Assembly (NCBI GenBank): GCA_965223815.1
Contig: OZ245019.1
Coordinates: 4,588,001-4,652,000 of the forward strand
Origin: HKST-UBA178 sp965223815
Lineage (GTDB): Bacteria > Pseudomonadota > Gammaproteobacteria > Chromatiales > Chromatiaceae
Reading direction: 5' to 3'
Length of the DNA stretch: 64,000 bases
The notes beneath the pieces are model-generated. The model was not told where the DNA came from and ran no database searches. It saw only the letters and a program-made list of their open reading frames with translations. Both the position numbers and the translations under genes were made by a program. Positions 1-8,364 of the stretch are shown here, in pieces (position 1 is the first letter of the stretch; each line of letters begins with the position of its first letter).

Positions 1-351
1 GGTGCGCACTTCGTTATCGTTAAAAAGAGACCGCTGGAGAATATATCGGATTATTTCGAGGGTGGTGGCGCTCTACAGCGCCTGTGGCTGACGAGCACCA
101 AGCTCGGCCTGCAGTTTCAACCGGAGATGACTCCCCTCATTTTTTCCCGCTTCATCGCCAACGGTACAAATTTCACGGAAAACGCCATCGCCGTCCGTGG
201 CGCCGAAACACTGAGGACGAAGCTAGATGAGATGATTGGGAAAAACCATATCGGCAACGCGGTCTTCATGGGCCGCATCGGTATTGGCACTGGGCCGAAG
301 TCCCGGTCACTTAGAAGAGCACTCGAGGACTTGTCTACGAGTCGAGAGTGA
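1..351 (+). CDS. Nitroreductase-like protein, 3' end only (partial)
   Basis: Frame 1 is open from the first base to a TGA at 349-351, giving the last 116 residues of a gene that starts outside the window. The text GALQRLWLTSTKLGLQ near residue 28 and GRIGIGTGPKSRSLRR near the end resemble the C-terminal part of nitroreductase-fold domains found alone or fused to ThiF-like proteins, where a Gly-Arg-rich GRIG segment closes the domain. The catalytic or FMN-binding N-terminal part is not visible, so activity cannot be judged. It lies 105 bases upstream of a CsrA-like gene on the same strand. The family assignment is by pattern memory and is only moderate. Confidence 0.5.
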   Translation, partial: GAHFVIVKKRPLENISDYFEGGGALQRLWLTSTKLGLQFQPEMTPLIFSRFIANGTNFTENAIAVRGAETLRTKLDEMIGKNHIGNAVFMGRIGIGTGPKSRSLRRALEDLSTSRE

Positions 352-456
352 GTAACACGGATATTCAGCACCACCCCCCTTCAGTTTCTGCAATAGGAAG
401 ATCGAATCGTTCGTGCTAGTATTTTTGTTCCTATTACTACTGCGAGATCATGGAAG

Positions 457-672
457 ATGAAAATAATCACCGGAAAAGTCGGAGAATCGCTGCATATCGG
501 GAGCAACACCCAAGTGACCATTCTCGGTGTCGAAGGCAGTTCCGCACGGATGCAAATTGACTGTCATGATAGCAACACCCCAAATCGCGAAGCCCAGGGA
601 GAGGCGCTAACGAGCGAGCAACAAGCCTGGTCCTCCGCACCGATCATCTCGGGGGACTGGCTAGGATCCTAG
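457..672 (+). CDS. Divergent CsrA/RsmA-like RNA-binding protein
   Basis: The 71-residue product aligns without gaps with CsrA over its first 47 residues: VGESLHIG at 8-15, VTILGVEG at 20-27, and Arg44-Glu45, which match the Gly-rich turn, the beta strands and the RNA-contacting Arg44 of the family. CsrA dimers bind GGA motifs in mRNA leaders and control translation of carbon storage, motility and biofilm genes. Departures are clear: Leu4 is Ile, the Arg6-Arg7 pair is Gly-Lys, and the usual helix after Arg44 is replaced by an Ala/Glu/Ser-rich tail of about 25 residues. It is therefore probably a specialised paralog rather than the main CsrA. The start has no good ribosome site at normal spacing. 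Confidence in the fold is good, in the role low. Confidence 0.7.
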   Translation: MKIITGKVGESLHIGSNTQVTILGVEGSSARMQIDCHDSNTPNREAQGEALTSEQQAWSSAPIISGDWLGS

Positions 673-711
673 AATTCTGATCCGAACAGTGGGATAACAG
701 CACCTAGTACT

Positions 712-745
712 CCGCTGTCTTCGGGGTTATCGCCGGAGACAGTGG
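712..745. terminator. Hairpin between convergent genes, possible terminator
   Basis: CCGCTGTCT (712-720) can pair with AGACAGTGG (737-745), nine pairs including one G-U, around a 16-base loop. It sits between the CsrA-like gene and ibaG, whose 3' ends face each other. Neither strand shows a T-run after the stem, so intrinsic termination is only a possibility. Confidence 0.25.
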
Positions 746-747
746 GG

Positions 748-972
748 TCAGTCCTCTGGAGTCAGGGTTTTGATTGAAAGCGCATGCAGTTCATCGCTCT
801 CTATCTGCGCCTTAACGGTGTTCATCACCAGTCTCTGCCGTTGCAACAGAGTCTTGCCAACGAACTCAGCGCTGACTACCACTGCCTCGAAGTGCCGGCC
901 GTCGCCCGTCACCGTAACCGTACAGCCAGGTAAACCGGCTGTGATCAAACGCTCTACTTCCTGGTTTTCCAT
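748..972 (-). CDS. ibaG: BolA family protein IbaG
   Basis: The 74-residue protein starts MENQEVERLI, carries the VTVTGDGRHFEAVVVS block and ends with HALSIKTLTPED, the pattern of the IbaG (YrbA) branch of the BolA family. BolA-type proteins partner with monothiol glutaredoxins and help traffic or sense [2Fe-2S] clusters in the cytoplasm; the conserved His in the C-terminal half is a cluster ligand in the family. It is slightly shorter than E. coli IbaG, ending right after the conserved TP motif. It is the last gene of the leftward run that includes prfC, 92 bases downstream of it. Confidence 0.88.
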   Translation of the reverse strand: MENQEVERLITAGLPGCTVTVTGDGRHFEAVVVSAEFVGKTLLQRQRLVMNTVKAQIESDELHALSIKTLTPED

Positions 973-1064
973 ATGCTGGAACCCCTCCGCTGTCTATCCG
1001 CTATTGAACTGTGTGGCGTACACCCGGAATCCGCTCCAAAAACATATCCCTGTCCTGAATCGGC

Positions 1065-2645
1065 TCAGAGTTCACGGGTGGCGTTAAACTCGACTTCTGG
1101 CCATCGCTCCATCGCCAGATCGAGGTTGACTCTGGTCGGCGCCAAGTAGACCAGTTGATCGTCTCCATCCAGAGCTAGGTTGTCGTGGGCTTTTTCGCGA
1201 AATTGCTCTAGCATCTTCGCGTCCTCACAACGAACCCAACGGGCAGTGGCGACCGAGATATTCTCCACGATCGCATCCACCTTGTACTCGTTTTTGAGCC
1301 GTTCCGCGGCCACATCGAATTGCAGCACACCTACGGCACCTAGTATCAAATCATTGTTCTTGAAAGGACGGAACACCTGAGTTGCACCCTCCTCACAGAG
1401 CTGTAGCACCCCTTTCTGTAGCGCCTTTAAACGCAGTGGGTCCTTTAGCACAATCCGCCGGAAGAGCTCGGGAGCAAAATAGGGAATACCCTCGTATTTC
1501 AACTCTTCACCCTCCGAAAAAGTATCCCCGATTTGAATTGTCCCGTGATTGTGCAGGCCGATGATATCACCTGGCCAAGCCTCCTCCACGTGACGGCGCT
1601 CGTCAGCCTGAAAGGTTATGGCATTGCTCACATGAACACTCTTGCCAATGCGCACATGGCGCATTTTCATGCCTTTCTTGTAGGAGCCGCTGCAGACCCT
1701 CAAAAAGGCTATGCGATCCCGATGAGCCGGATCCATATTTGCCTGTATTTTGAAAACAAAGCCGGTAAACCGGTGTTCCTCTGGATCTACCAAGCGTTGC
1801 CTTGCCCGTCGCGCCCTGGGATCCGGCGCATAACGTACGAACGCCTTCAGGAGTTCCTCCACGCCGAAATTATTGATAGCCGAGCCGAAGAACACTGGCG
1901 TTAGCTCTCCCCGCTGGTAGGCCTCAAGATCAAGAGCATGACAGGCACCGATCACTAGCTCTATCTCTTCCCGCACTTCATCCGCCTGGTCACCTATCAA
2001 CTCGTCCAAGCGAGGATTATCTAGCCCCTCAACCACCTCGCCCTCCTGGATGCGCCCCTTGTGGGTGGCTGAAAAAATGTGGGTGACTCCCGTCCTTAGG
2101 TCATAAACACCCTTGAATCTTTTCCCCATGCCGATAGGCCAGGTCACTGGAGCACAGGCGATATCCAAAACCGATTCGATCTCGTCCAAGACCTCCATGG
2201 GGTCACGCCCCTCTCGATCCAGTTTGTTGACGAAGGTCAGGATCGGCGTATCCCGCATCCTGCAGACTTCCATCAGCTTTACCGTTCGCGCCTCCACACC
2301 CTTGGCCACATCAATCACCATCAACGCAGAATCGACGGCGGTCAAGGTGCGGTAGGTATCCTCGGAAAAGTCCTCGTGCCCCGGTGTGTCCAACAGGTTC
2401 ACGATTGCATTGTCATAGGGAAACTGCATAACCGAAGAGGTTACAGAGATACCCCGCTCTTTCTCGATGGACATCCAATCCGAGGTGGCATGCCGAGCGG
2501 CTTTGCGTCCTTTGACCGTACCCGCCATCTGGATAGCGCCACCGTAAAGCAATAATTTCTCGGTGAGCGTGGTCTTTCCCGCATCGGGGTGCGAGATAAT
2601 GGCGAAAGTTCGCCGGCGCTTCAATTGTTCAAGGAGCTCTGACAT
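1065..2645 (-). CDS. prfC: Peptide chain release factor 3
   Basis: This 526-residue translational GTPase removes release factors RF1 and RF2 from the ribosome after peptide release. The G1 loop HPDAGKTT is at residues 19-26, the switch region has ERGISVTSSVMQF, G3 is DTPGHEDF and G4 is NKLDREGRDP; domains II and III follow with the RF3-specific PYFAPELFRRI and FRPFKNNDLILGAVG stretches. Length equals that of typical RF3. An ATG start with MSELLEQLKRRRTFAIISHP is the family's usual N-terminus. It lies 81 bases downstream of rimI on the same strand. No anomaly was seen. Confidence 0.97.
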   Translation of the reverse strand: MSELLEQLKRRRTFAIISHPDAGKTTLTEKLLLYGGAIQMAGTVKGRKAARHATSDWMSIEKERGISVTSSVMQFPYDNAIVNLLDTPGHEDFSEDTYRTLTAVDSALMVIDVAKGVEARTVKLMEVCRMRDTPILTFVNKLDREGRDPMEVLDEIESVLDIACAPVTWPIGMGKRFKGVYDLRTGVTHIFSATHKGRIQEGEVVEGLDNPRLDELIGDQADEVREEIELVIGACHALDLEAYQRGELTPVFFGSAINNFGVEELLKAFVRYAPDPRARRARQRLVDPEEHRFTGFVFKIQANMDPAHRDRIAFLRVCSGSYKKGMKMRHVRIGKSVHVSNAITFQADERRHVEEAWPGDIIGLHNHGTIQIGDTFSEGEELKYEGIPYFAPELFRRIVLKDPLRLKALQKGVLQLCEEGATQVFRPFKNNDLILGAVGVLQFDVAAERLKNEYKVDAIVENISVATARWVRCEDAKMLEQFREKAHDNLALDGDDQLVYLAPTRVNLDLAMERWPEVEFNATREL

Positions 2646-2726
2646 CAGCCGATCGAAATCGAGGAAAACCCATGATTATACAGCATCCAGGTCCGGCTCT
2701 GCGCCACTTTCGATCCAGGCTCCGGT

Positions 2727-3203
2727 TCAGAGACTCAGAGCCAACAACAAGGCGTCTTCGCGCCCCCCCTGGAGAGGATAATAACCCCGGCGCATTCCAA
2801 TCTCGTTGAATCCCAACTTCTGATATAGCGTCAAAGCCGTCAGGTTGGAGACCCTCACTTCCAAAAATGCGGTATCGGCACTGTGTTTGCGAGCCAGCGT
2901 CAACAAGCGCTGCATGAGGCGAATACCCAGGCCCCGCCCCCGATACTCGGGATGCACACAGACGTTCAGGACGTGGGCCTCCCCAGCAGCAACCGACATG
3001 ACTGCATAGCCGAGCAGGCGCCCACCAAGCCGGCAGGTCCAACAACAGTAGCCCACTCCGAGACAATCCATGAAGATGCCTTCCGTCCATGGAAAATCGT
3101 AGCAGAGCCTCTCCAGTTCCATCACCTCATCGACATCCGATTGCCGCATCGGATAGAGGCAGAACTGGGGATCTTTAATAATCGCGCTCAATGGTTCCCC
3201 CAT
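2727..3203 (-). CDS. rimI: Ribosomal protein S18 alanine N-acetyltransferase (RimI-type GNAT)
   Basis: A 158-residue GNAT-fold protein. RimI acetylates the N-terminal alanine of ribosomal protein S18 using acetyl-CoA. The acetyl-CoA loop RGRGLG is at residues 88-93 after the strand AHVLNVCVHPEY, and LEVRVSNLTALTLYQKLGF with RRGYY supplies the C-terminal motif characteristic of RimI. The N-terminal segment LERLCYDFPWTEGIF is the RimI substrate-side signature. It follows the uracil-DNA glycosylase gene by 79 bases, a common gammaproteobacterial arrangement in which the two genes are neighbours. The first ATG at 3203 is about the right length. Confidence 0.93.
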   Translation of the reverse strand: MGEPLSAIIKDPQFCLYPMRQSDVDEVMELERLCYDFPWTEGIFMDCLGVGYCCWTCRLGGRLLGYAVMSVAAGEAHVLNVCVHPEYRGRGLGIRLMQRLLTLARKHSADTAFLEVRVSNLTALTLYQKLGFNEIGMRRGYYPLQGGREDALLLALSL

Positions 3204-3282
3204 TGCGGTTTGACGGCTCAGGCCACTGCTATACCCTGTCGTCGGGGAGTCGGCTCACGCAGTTCGGATAACTCATCCTTAC

Positions 3283-4113
3283 CTATTCGACAACCATTCC
3301 CGTTGTCTTGAGCATTTTCATTACCCGCTGCAAATCCAACCAAGCTTTAGACTTTTGTTCGGGGGACCGTAACAGATAGGCGGGATGATAGGTGACTACC
3401 ACCGGGATACCCAAGTAGCGGTGATCACGGCCCCGCATGCGGCCAACCGCCTCCTGCGATTTAAGCAAATTCTGCGCCGCCACCCTGCCCGCGGCCAGGA
3501 TCACCCTGGGTTTGATCAATGCTACCTGACGCTGCAAGTAGGGATCGCATTTCAGTGCCTCTTCAGGCCTGGGATCACGGTTTGCGGGGGGCCTGCACTT
3601 GAGGATGTTGGCAATATAGACCTGCTCTCTTTGAAGCCCAGTCGCCCGCAACATGGCATTGAGCAGTTGTCCGGCACGACCCACGAATGGCTCGCCCTGC
3701 CGGTCCTCCTCGGCTCCGGGCGCTTCACCGATCACCATGAGGTCTGCATTCTGGTTACCAACACCAAACACGGTCTGCTTTCGGCCAGTGTGTAAACCAC
3801 AGGCGCTACATTGCGATACCCGCAACGCCAGATCATCCCAATCCAAACCTGAGACATCACTTCCCGGAGAGAGGGTGTCGAGTGCATCCGGAACCATAGA
3901 CGGCGCCCACTCCTCGGTCATGGGGGGGGCTTCATCGAGCCATGGAGGCATACTCTCAGTCGCAACCGCCTCGGCGTTTGAACTGATGGCGTCTACCCCA
4001 CTGTTCGAGCCGCCAACACCTTCGCCATCTGTTACCGCATTATTGGCATCCCTGGGAATCCAATCCTCTATCCCCATGGCTTCCAGATATTGTCGCCTTA
4101 ATCCCTCGTCCAT
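3283..4113 (-). CDS. Uracil-DNA glycosylase, family 4 (4Fe-4S)
   Basis: A 276-residue protein that removes uracil from DNA as the first step of base excision repair. Motif A GEAPGAEED is at residues 129-137 and the motif around THPAYLL-type text (TYHPAYLL) is near the C-terminus. Four cysteines suitable for the iron-sulfur cluster are Cys102 and Cys105 (CSAC), Cys173 (LKCRPP) and Cys189 (LKCDPY). The first 85 residues form a low-complexity, acidic, variable extension, as in proteobacterial homologs annotated as phage SPO1 DNA polymerase-related. It lies between leuA (17 bases upstream) and rimI. Confidence 0.93.
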   Translation of the reverse strand: MDEGLRRQYLEAMGIEDWIPRDANNAVTDGEGVGGSNSGVDAISSNAEAVATESMPPWLDEAPPMTEEWAPSMVPDALDTLSPGSDVSGLDWDDLALRVSQCSACGLHTGRKQTVFGVGNQNADLMVIGEAPGAEEDRQGEPFVGRAGQLLNAMLRATGLQREQVYIANILKCRPPANRDPRPEEALKCDPYLQRQVALIKPRVILAAGRVAAQNLLKSQEAVGRMRGRDHRYLGIPVVVTYHPAYLLRSPEQKSKAWLDLQRVMKMLKTTGMVVE

Positions 4114-4130
4114 CTGCGAACCGGGAGAAT

Positions 4131-5684
4131 TCAGACGTCACCTTGCTGCGGATGAGAGCGTCGTCGCCCCCGCAGCAACTTGTTGAAGGCATTGACATAG
4201 GCCTTTGCTGAAGCAATCACTATATCGGTGTCTGCCCCCTGCCCGTTTACTAAACGACCGTCTTTGCGAACCCGAACGGTTACCTCGCCCTGGGCATCGG
4301 TGCCACTGGTAATGGCGTTCACAGAATAAAGCTCGAGTTTAGAGCCTGTTTGCACCAGTGTCTCTATAGCTCTGAAGGTGGCGTCCACCGGACCGCCCCC
4401 GCTCGCCTCCCCCGACACCTCTTCGCCATCCACTGCCACTACGACAGTGGCATTCGGTATCTCTCCGGTTTCCGAGCAAACCTTCAAAGATATGAGTTTC
4501 AGCCTTTCGTTTTCCGCCGAGAATCCCGCATCACTCACCAGTGCCTGCAGATCGTCATCAAAAATTTCGTGCTTCTTGTCCGCCAACTCCTTGAAACGGC
4601 GAAAGGCATCATTCAACTCCTCCTCGCTTTCGAATTCCACACCCAGCCCTTCCAGTCTGGACCTGAAGGCATTGCGCCCCGAATGTTTGCCCAGAACCAT
4701 CCGGTTTTGGGTCCATCCGACATCCTCCGCACGCATGATCTCATAGGTCTCCCGACTCTTGAGCACCCCATCCTGATGGATGCCGGCTTCATGGGCAAAA
4801 GCGTTGGCGCCGACGATCGCCTTATTGGGTTGCACCGGGAACCCGGTGATCCCCGACACCAGCCGAGAGCAGTGAACGATCTGCGTGGTATCGAGACGGG
4901 AATCGCAGGCAAAAAGGTCCCGCCGAGTATGAACCGCCATAACCACCTCTTCGAGAGAAGCGTTTCCGGCACGTTCACCAAGCCCGTTGATGGTGCACTC
5001 GACCTGTCGAGCACCGTTTCTTACCGCAGCCAGAGAGTTTGCGGAGGCGAGGCCCAGATCGTTGTGACAGTGCACTGAAAACACCGCTTGATCGGCATTT
5101 GGAATACGCTCTATCAGTGTGCGAATGGTCTCTCCGAATTGATCGGGCAGATTGTAACCTACGGTGTCCGGCACATTGATAGTGGTGGCACCCGCGGCGA
5201 TCACCTGTTCAAAGATACGGCATAAAAAATCGATTTCCGAGCGGCCCGCATCCTCCGCCGAAAACTCCACATTGTCGCAGAGATTTCGTGCGCGCTTGAC
5301 CGACCAGACAGCCTGCTCAATCACCTGATCGGGGTTCATCTGCAGCTTCTGCTGCATATGGATGGGTGAGGTGGCAATAAAGGTATGAATACGTCCGGAA
5401 TTGGCATCCTTCAACGCCTCCCCTGCCCGGTCGATATCAGCCTCAAGCGCTCGGGCGAGTCCGCATACGGTACTCTCCTTTATTACTTTCGCTACTGCCT
5501 GAACGGCTTCAAAATCGCCGGGACTGGCAATAGGAAAACCCGCCTCGATCACATCCACCCTCAGTTTCTCAAGGGCCTTGGCGATGCGTATCTTCTCTTC
5601 CCTGGTCATAGAGGCGCCAGGGCTCTGTTCGCCATCCCTCAGGGTCGTGTCGAAGATAATCAGTTTGTCAGCTGGCTCACTCAT
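4131..5684 (-). CDS. leuA: 2-isopropylmalate synthase
   Basis: The 517-residue enzyme condenses acetyl-CoA with 2-ketoisovalerate, the committed step to leucine. The catalytic DTTLRDGEQSPGASM motif is at residues 12-26, the metal-binding HCHNDLGLA follows in the TIM barrel, and GLGERAGNASLEEV and HEAGIHQDGVLK complete the domain. The C-terminal regulatory domain (about residues 390-510) that binds leucine for feedback inhibition is present. It lies 74 bases downstream of pssA in the ilv-leu run, so expression is probably shared with ilvIHC. Length is usual for the long-form LeuA. Confidence 0.97.
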   Translation of the reverse strand: MSEPADKLIIFDTTLRDGEQSPGASMTREEKIRIAKALEKLRVDVIEAGFPIASPGDFEAVQAVAKVIKESTVCGLARALEADIDRAGEALKDANSGRIHTFIATSPIHMQQKLQMNPDQVIEQAVWSVKRARNLCDNVEFSAEDAGRSEIDFLCRIFEQVIAAGATTINVPDTVGYNLPDQFGETIRTLIERIPNADQAVFSVHCHNDLGLASANSLAAVRNGARQVECTINGLGERAGNASLEEVVMAVHTRRDLFACDSRLDTTQIVHCSRLVSGITGFPVQPNKAIVGANAFAHEAGIHQDGVLKSRETYEIMRAEDVGWTQNRMVLGKHSGRNAFRSRLEGLGVEFESEEELNDAFRRFKELADKKHEIFDDDLQALVSDAGFSAENERLKLISLKVCSETGEIPNATVVVAVDGEEVSGEASGGGPVDATFRAIETLVQTGSKLELYSVNAITSGTDAQGEVTVRVRKDGRLVNGQGADTDIVIASAKAYVNAFNKLLRGRRRSHPQQGDV

Positions 5685-5758
5685 AAACTATTCACTCTTT
5701 TTACCCGTGCACCGGGTCAATGAAAACCTATCATCGTTTTGGCGTCGATGATTCGCTA

Positions 5759-6550
5759 TCAGCTCTTTTTTGCCGATTTGGACTTCTCACTACCCTCCTG
5801 AGAAGCTGCAGCGCGACGATTGGCTCTGCGTTGACGCAAGTAAATCAGGGTCAAAACCGGTCCTGAGCAGGCATAAAGCAGAAAACCGAGGAACAAAACG
5901 AGGGGGGGCTGTACCAGCAAAACGGCAAATCCGAGGGCAATGATTACGATGGATATGAACGGCACCTTACCCCGCAGATCCACCTCCTTGAAACTGTGGT
6001 AGCGCAAATTGCTGACCATCAACAAACCTGTGCCGCCGGTCAGAAGGCTTGCTATAAACGACACATCGTCACCGGATATACCGTAGTCAACACCCACCCA
6101 GACACCACCGGCGATCAGGGCTGCCGCTGCCGGGCTAGGGAGTCCCTGGAAATAACGTTTGTCGCTGGTTCCGACTTGTGTATTAAACCTGGCCAGCCGT
6201 AAGGCGGCACCGACAGTGTAAACGAAGGCTGCCAGCCAGCCGAGTTTCCCAAGATCATTCAAGGACCAGACGAAAGCGACAAGAGAAGGCGCCAGACCAA
6301 AGGCCACCATATCTGAGAGGCTATCGTACTCGGCACCGAAGGGCGTTTGGGTATTGGTCAGCCGCGCCACCCTGCCATCGAGGCCGTCTAAGACCATACC
6401 AACAAAAATCGCCAGCGCCGCCTGTTCGAACTTGCCGTTCATCGCCGCCAGCACCGCATAGAAACCACTGAACAGGGCTGCGGTGGTGAACAGGTTCGGC
6501 AGCAGATATATACCGCGCTTTCGCTTCACGTGTCGGCCTGGGTTGGGCAT
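5759..6550 (-). CDS. pssA: CDP-diacylglycerol-serine O-phosphatidyltransferase
   Basis: This integral membrane enzyme makes phosphatidylserine, the precursor of phosphatidylethanolamine. The CDP-alcohol phosphotransferase signature D-x2-DG-x2-AR-x8-G-x3-D-x3-D is intact in DGLDGRVAR...GAEYDSLSD, and RGIYLLPNLFTTAALFSGFYA is the typical first membrane region of PssA. Six to eight hydrophobic segments follow, with a basic cytosolic tail ending SKSAKKS. I prefer the ATG at 6550 (MPNPGRHVKRKRG) because family members begin shortly before RGIYLLPN and a CAGGA lies upstream; an earlier ATG at 6601 would add 17 residues. It sits between ilvC and leuA. Confidence 0.93.
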   Translation of the reverse strand: MPNPGRHVKRKRGIYLLPNLFTTAALFSGFYAVLAAMNGKFEQAALAIFVGMVLDGLDGRVARLTNTQTPFGAEYDSLSDMVAFGLAPSLVAFVWSLNDLGKLGWLAAFVYTVGAALRLARFNTQVGTSDKRYFQGLPSPAAAALIAGGVWVGVDYGISGDDVSFIASLLTGGTGLLMVSNLRYHSFKEVDLRGKVPFISIVIIALGFAVLLVQPPLVLFLGFLLYACSGPVLTLIYLRQRRANRRAAASQEGSEKSKSAKKS

Positions 6551-6659
6551 AGACTGGCTAATCCTGGATACCGACCGAAAGTATAGATGAAAATGGGACA
6601 TACCCGCAGGATCGCCGGTAACGGACGACGAGCCTGCAGGAGATTTGACATCTTTAGGA

Positions 6660-7682
6660 TCAGTTCTTGGTCTTGTCGACGATTTTGTTGGCCTTGATCC
6701 ATGGCATCATATTACGTAGCCGCTCACCCACCTCTTCGATCTGATGTTCCCTGCCGATTCGTCTCTTGGCCTTGAGAGTTGCCTGACCGGCCCGATTCTC
6801 GAGAATAAACTCGCGGGCGAATTCACCGCTTTGGATCTCTTTCAAAATACGTCGCATTTCCGCCTTGGTGTCATCGGTTACAACCCTGGGACCGCGGGTC
6901 AAATCGCCATATTCTGCAGTATTGGAAATGGAGTAGCGCATATTTGCAATCCCACCTTCGTACATAAGATCGACTATCAGCTTCAACTCGTGCAGGCACT
7001 CGAAGTAAGCCATCTCCGGCGCGTAACCGGCCTCTGTCAGGGTCTCGAAACCCGCCTGAACCAATGCCGTGGCACCGCCGCACAACACAGCCTGCTCACC
7101 GAAGAGGTCAGTTTCCGTCTCTTCCCGGAAGTTGGTTTCGATTATGCCGGCGCGGCCTCCACCGTTGGCGGAGGCGTAAGATAGAGCGATATCCTTCGCC
7201 TGCCCGGATGCGTCCTGGTAGACCGCGATGAGGCTCGGAACGCCTCCACCCTGGGTATAGGTGGAACGAACCAGATGCCCTGGTCCCTTGGGAGCGATCA
7301 TAATCACATCCAGGTCTTCCCTGGGATCGATCTGCTCGAAGTGAATATTAAACCCATGGGCAAAGGCCAGGGCTGCGCCCTGCTTGATGTTGGGGGCTAT
7401 TTCCTCCTGATAAAGGCTTGCCTGGTGCTCATCGGGTGCCAGGATCATTATCACATCCGCGGCCGCCACCGCCTCGGAAATCGGCTGCACACGCAACCCG
7501 GCGCCCTCGGCTTTGACCGCGGATGCCGAACCCGGGCGCAAACCGACGCAGACCTCGACGCCCGAATCTTTCAGATTGTTTGCGTGGGCATGACCCTGCG
7601 AACCATAGCCGATGATGGTTACTTTCTTTCCCTGGATAAGAGACAGGTCTGCGTCTTTGTCGTAGTAAATGTTCATGGCCAT
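6660..7682 (-). CDS. ilvC: Ketol-acid reductoisomerase (class I)
   Basis: A 340-residue enzyme that converts acetolactate or acetohydroxybutyrate to the dihydroxy acid in isoleucine and valine synthesis, using NADPH and magnesium. The Rossmann loop GYGSQGHAHANNLKDSG lies about 27 residues in, followed by IAPKGPGHLVRSTY and the helical C-domain with ETETDLFGEQAVLCGG. The ATG at 7682 is chosen because GAAGG precedes it at good spacing; a second ATG six bases later is the start most homologs use. A longer open frame to 7808 lacks family similarity. A 190-base leader with a hairpin separates it from ilvH. Confidence 0.96.
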   Translation of the reverse strand: MAMNIYYDKDADLSLIQGKKVTIIGYGSQGHAHANNLKDSGVEVCVGLRPGSASAVKAEGAGLRVQPISEAVAAADVIMILAPDEHQASLYQEEIAPNIKQGAALAFAHGFNIHFEQIDPREDLDVIMIAPKGPGHLVRSTYTQGGGVPSLIAVYQDASGQAKDIALSYASANGGGRAGIIETNFREETETDLFGEQAVLCGGATALVQAGFETLTEAGYAPEMAYFECLHELKLIVDLMYEGGIANMRYSISNTAEYGDLTRGPRVVTDDTKAEMRRILKEIQSGEFAREFILENRAGQATLKAKRRIGREHQIEEVGERLRNMMPWIKANKIVDKTKN

Positions 7683-7714
7683 GGTTTTAATACCTTCGTT
7701 AACTAAGTATAAAC

Positions 7715-7732
7715 ACCGGCGATTGCGCCGGT
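7715..7732 (-). promoter_or_regulatory. Hairpin in the ilvH-ilvC intergenic leader
   Basis: On the minus strand ACCGGCG, a four-base loop and CGCCGGT form a perfect seven-pair stem followed by the T-rich GTTTATACTTAGTT, 33 bases before the ilvC start. It could act as a weak terminator or attenuator, or protect the ilvC end of a processed transcript. No leader peptide rich in branched-chain codons was recognised. Confidence 0.35.
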
Positions 7733-7872
7733 TGTTCCAAGAGTTCGCCCACTGTAGGGGCATATACCCAAAACACGCTTTCAGCCCGAGCGGCCCTTCG
7801 AATCTCACGCAACGGAATCAATGGAAACGACGGGACTAACCCCTCGGTTCCGGAGACTGGTGGATACTGTGC

Positions 7873-8364
7873 CTAGAGATGTAAACCCTTCGCGCCCCGG
7901 GCGATGCCGAGAGGGCCCGAACGGACCACTTCAACAACCGTATCTTCATGCACGGCCCGTATAAAGGCGTCGAGTTTACCGCTCTTTCCGGTCAGCTCAA
8001 TAATGAAGGTGGTATCGGTCACGTCCAGGATCTTGGCGCGGAAAATGTCGACCAACCGTATCACCTCGTCCCGTTGGCTGCGCTCGGCCTTGACCTTGAT
8101 CATCATCATCTCGCGCTCGATGTAAGAGCCTCCCGACAGATCGAGCAATTTGACAACCTCTATGAGCTTGTTCAATTGCTTGGTTATCTGCTCGATGATC
8201 GCCTCGTCTCCACGGGTTACCAAGGTCATCCTCGAGAGCGATGGGTCCTCGGTGGGGGCCACGGTAAGAGACTCGATATTGTAGCCGCGGGCGGAGAACA
8301 GCCCGGCAACGCGTGACAGTGCACCGGACTCGTTCTCGATCAGAATCGAAATTACATGTCTCAT
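7873..8364 (-). CDS. ilvH: Acetolactate synthase small (regulatory) subunit
   Basis: The 163-residue protein is the valine-sensing partner of the large subunit. An ACT domain fills residues 1-75 (MRHVISILIENESGALSRVAGLFSARGYNIESLTVAP), and the C-terminal domain has MIKVKAERSQRDEVIRLVDIFRAKILD. The family-typical Asn11, Gly14 and neighbouring residues of the valine site (ENESGALSRV) are visible. Its ATG overlaps the ilvI stop by four bases (ATGA), so translation is coupled to the large subunit, matching the need for a defined ratio. Confidence 0.97.
   Translation of the reverse strand: MRHVISILIENESGALSRVAGLFSARGYNIESLTVAPTEDPSLSRMTLVTRGDEAIIEQITKQLNKLIEVVKLLDLSGGSYIEREMMMIKVKAERSQRDEVIRLVDIFRAKILDVTDTTFIIELTGKSGKLDAFIRAVHEDTVVEVVRSGPLGIARGAKGLHL

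Noticed and set aside
4350..5078. 242-codon plus-strand open frame
   Set aside because: Antisense to leuA; no domain seen.
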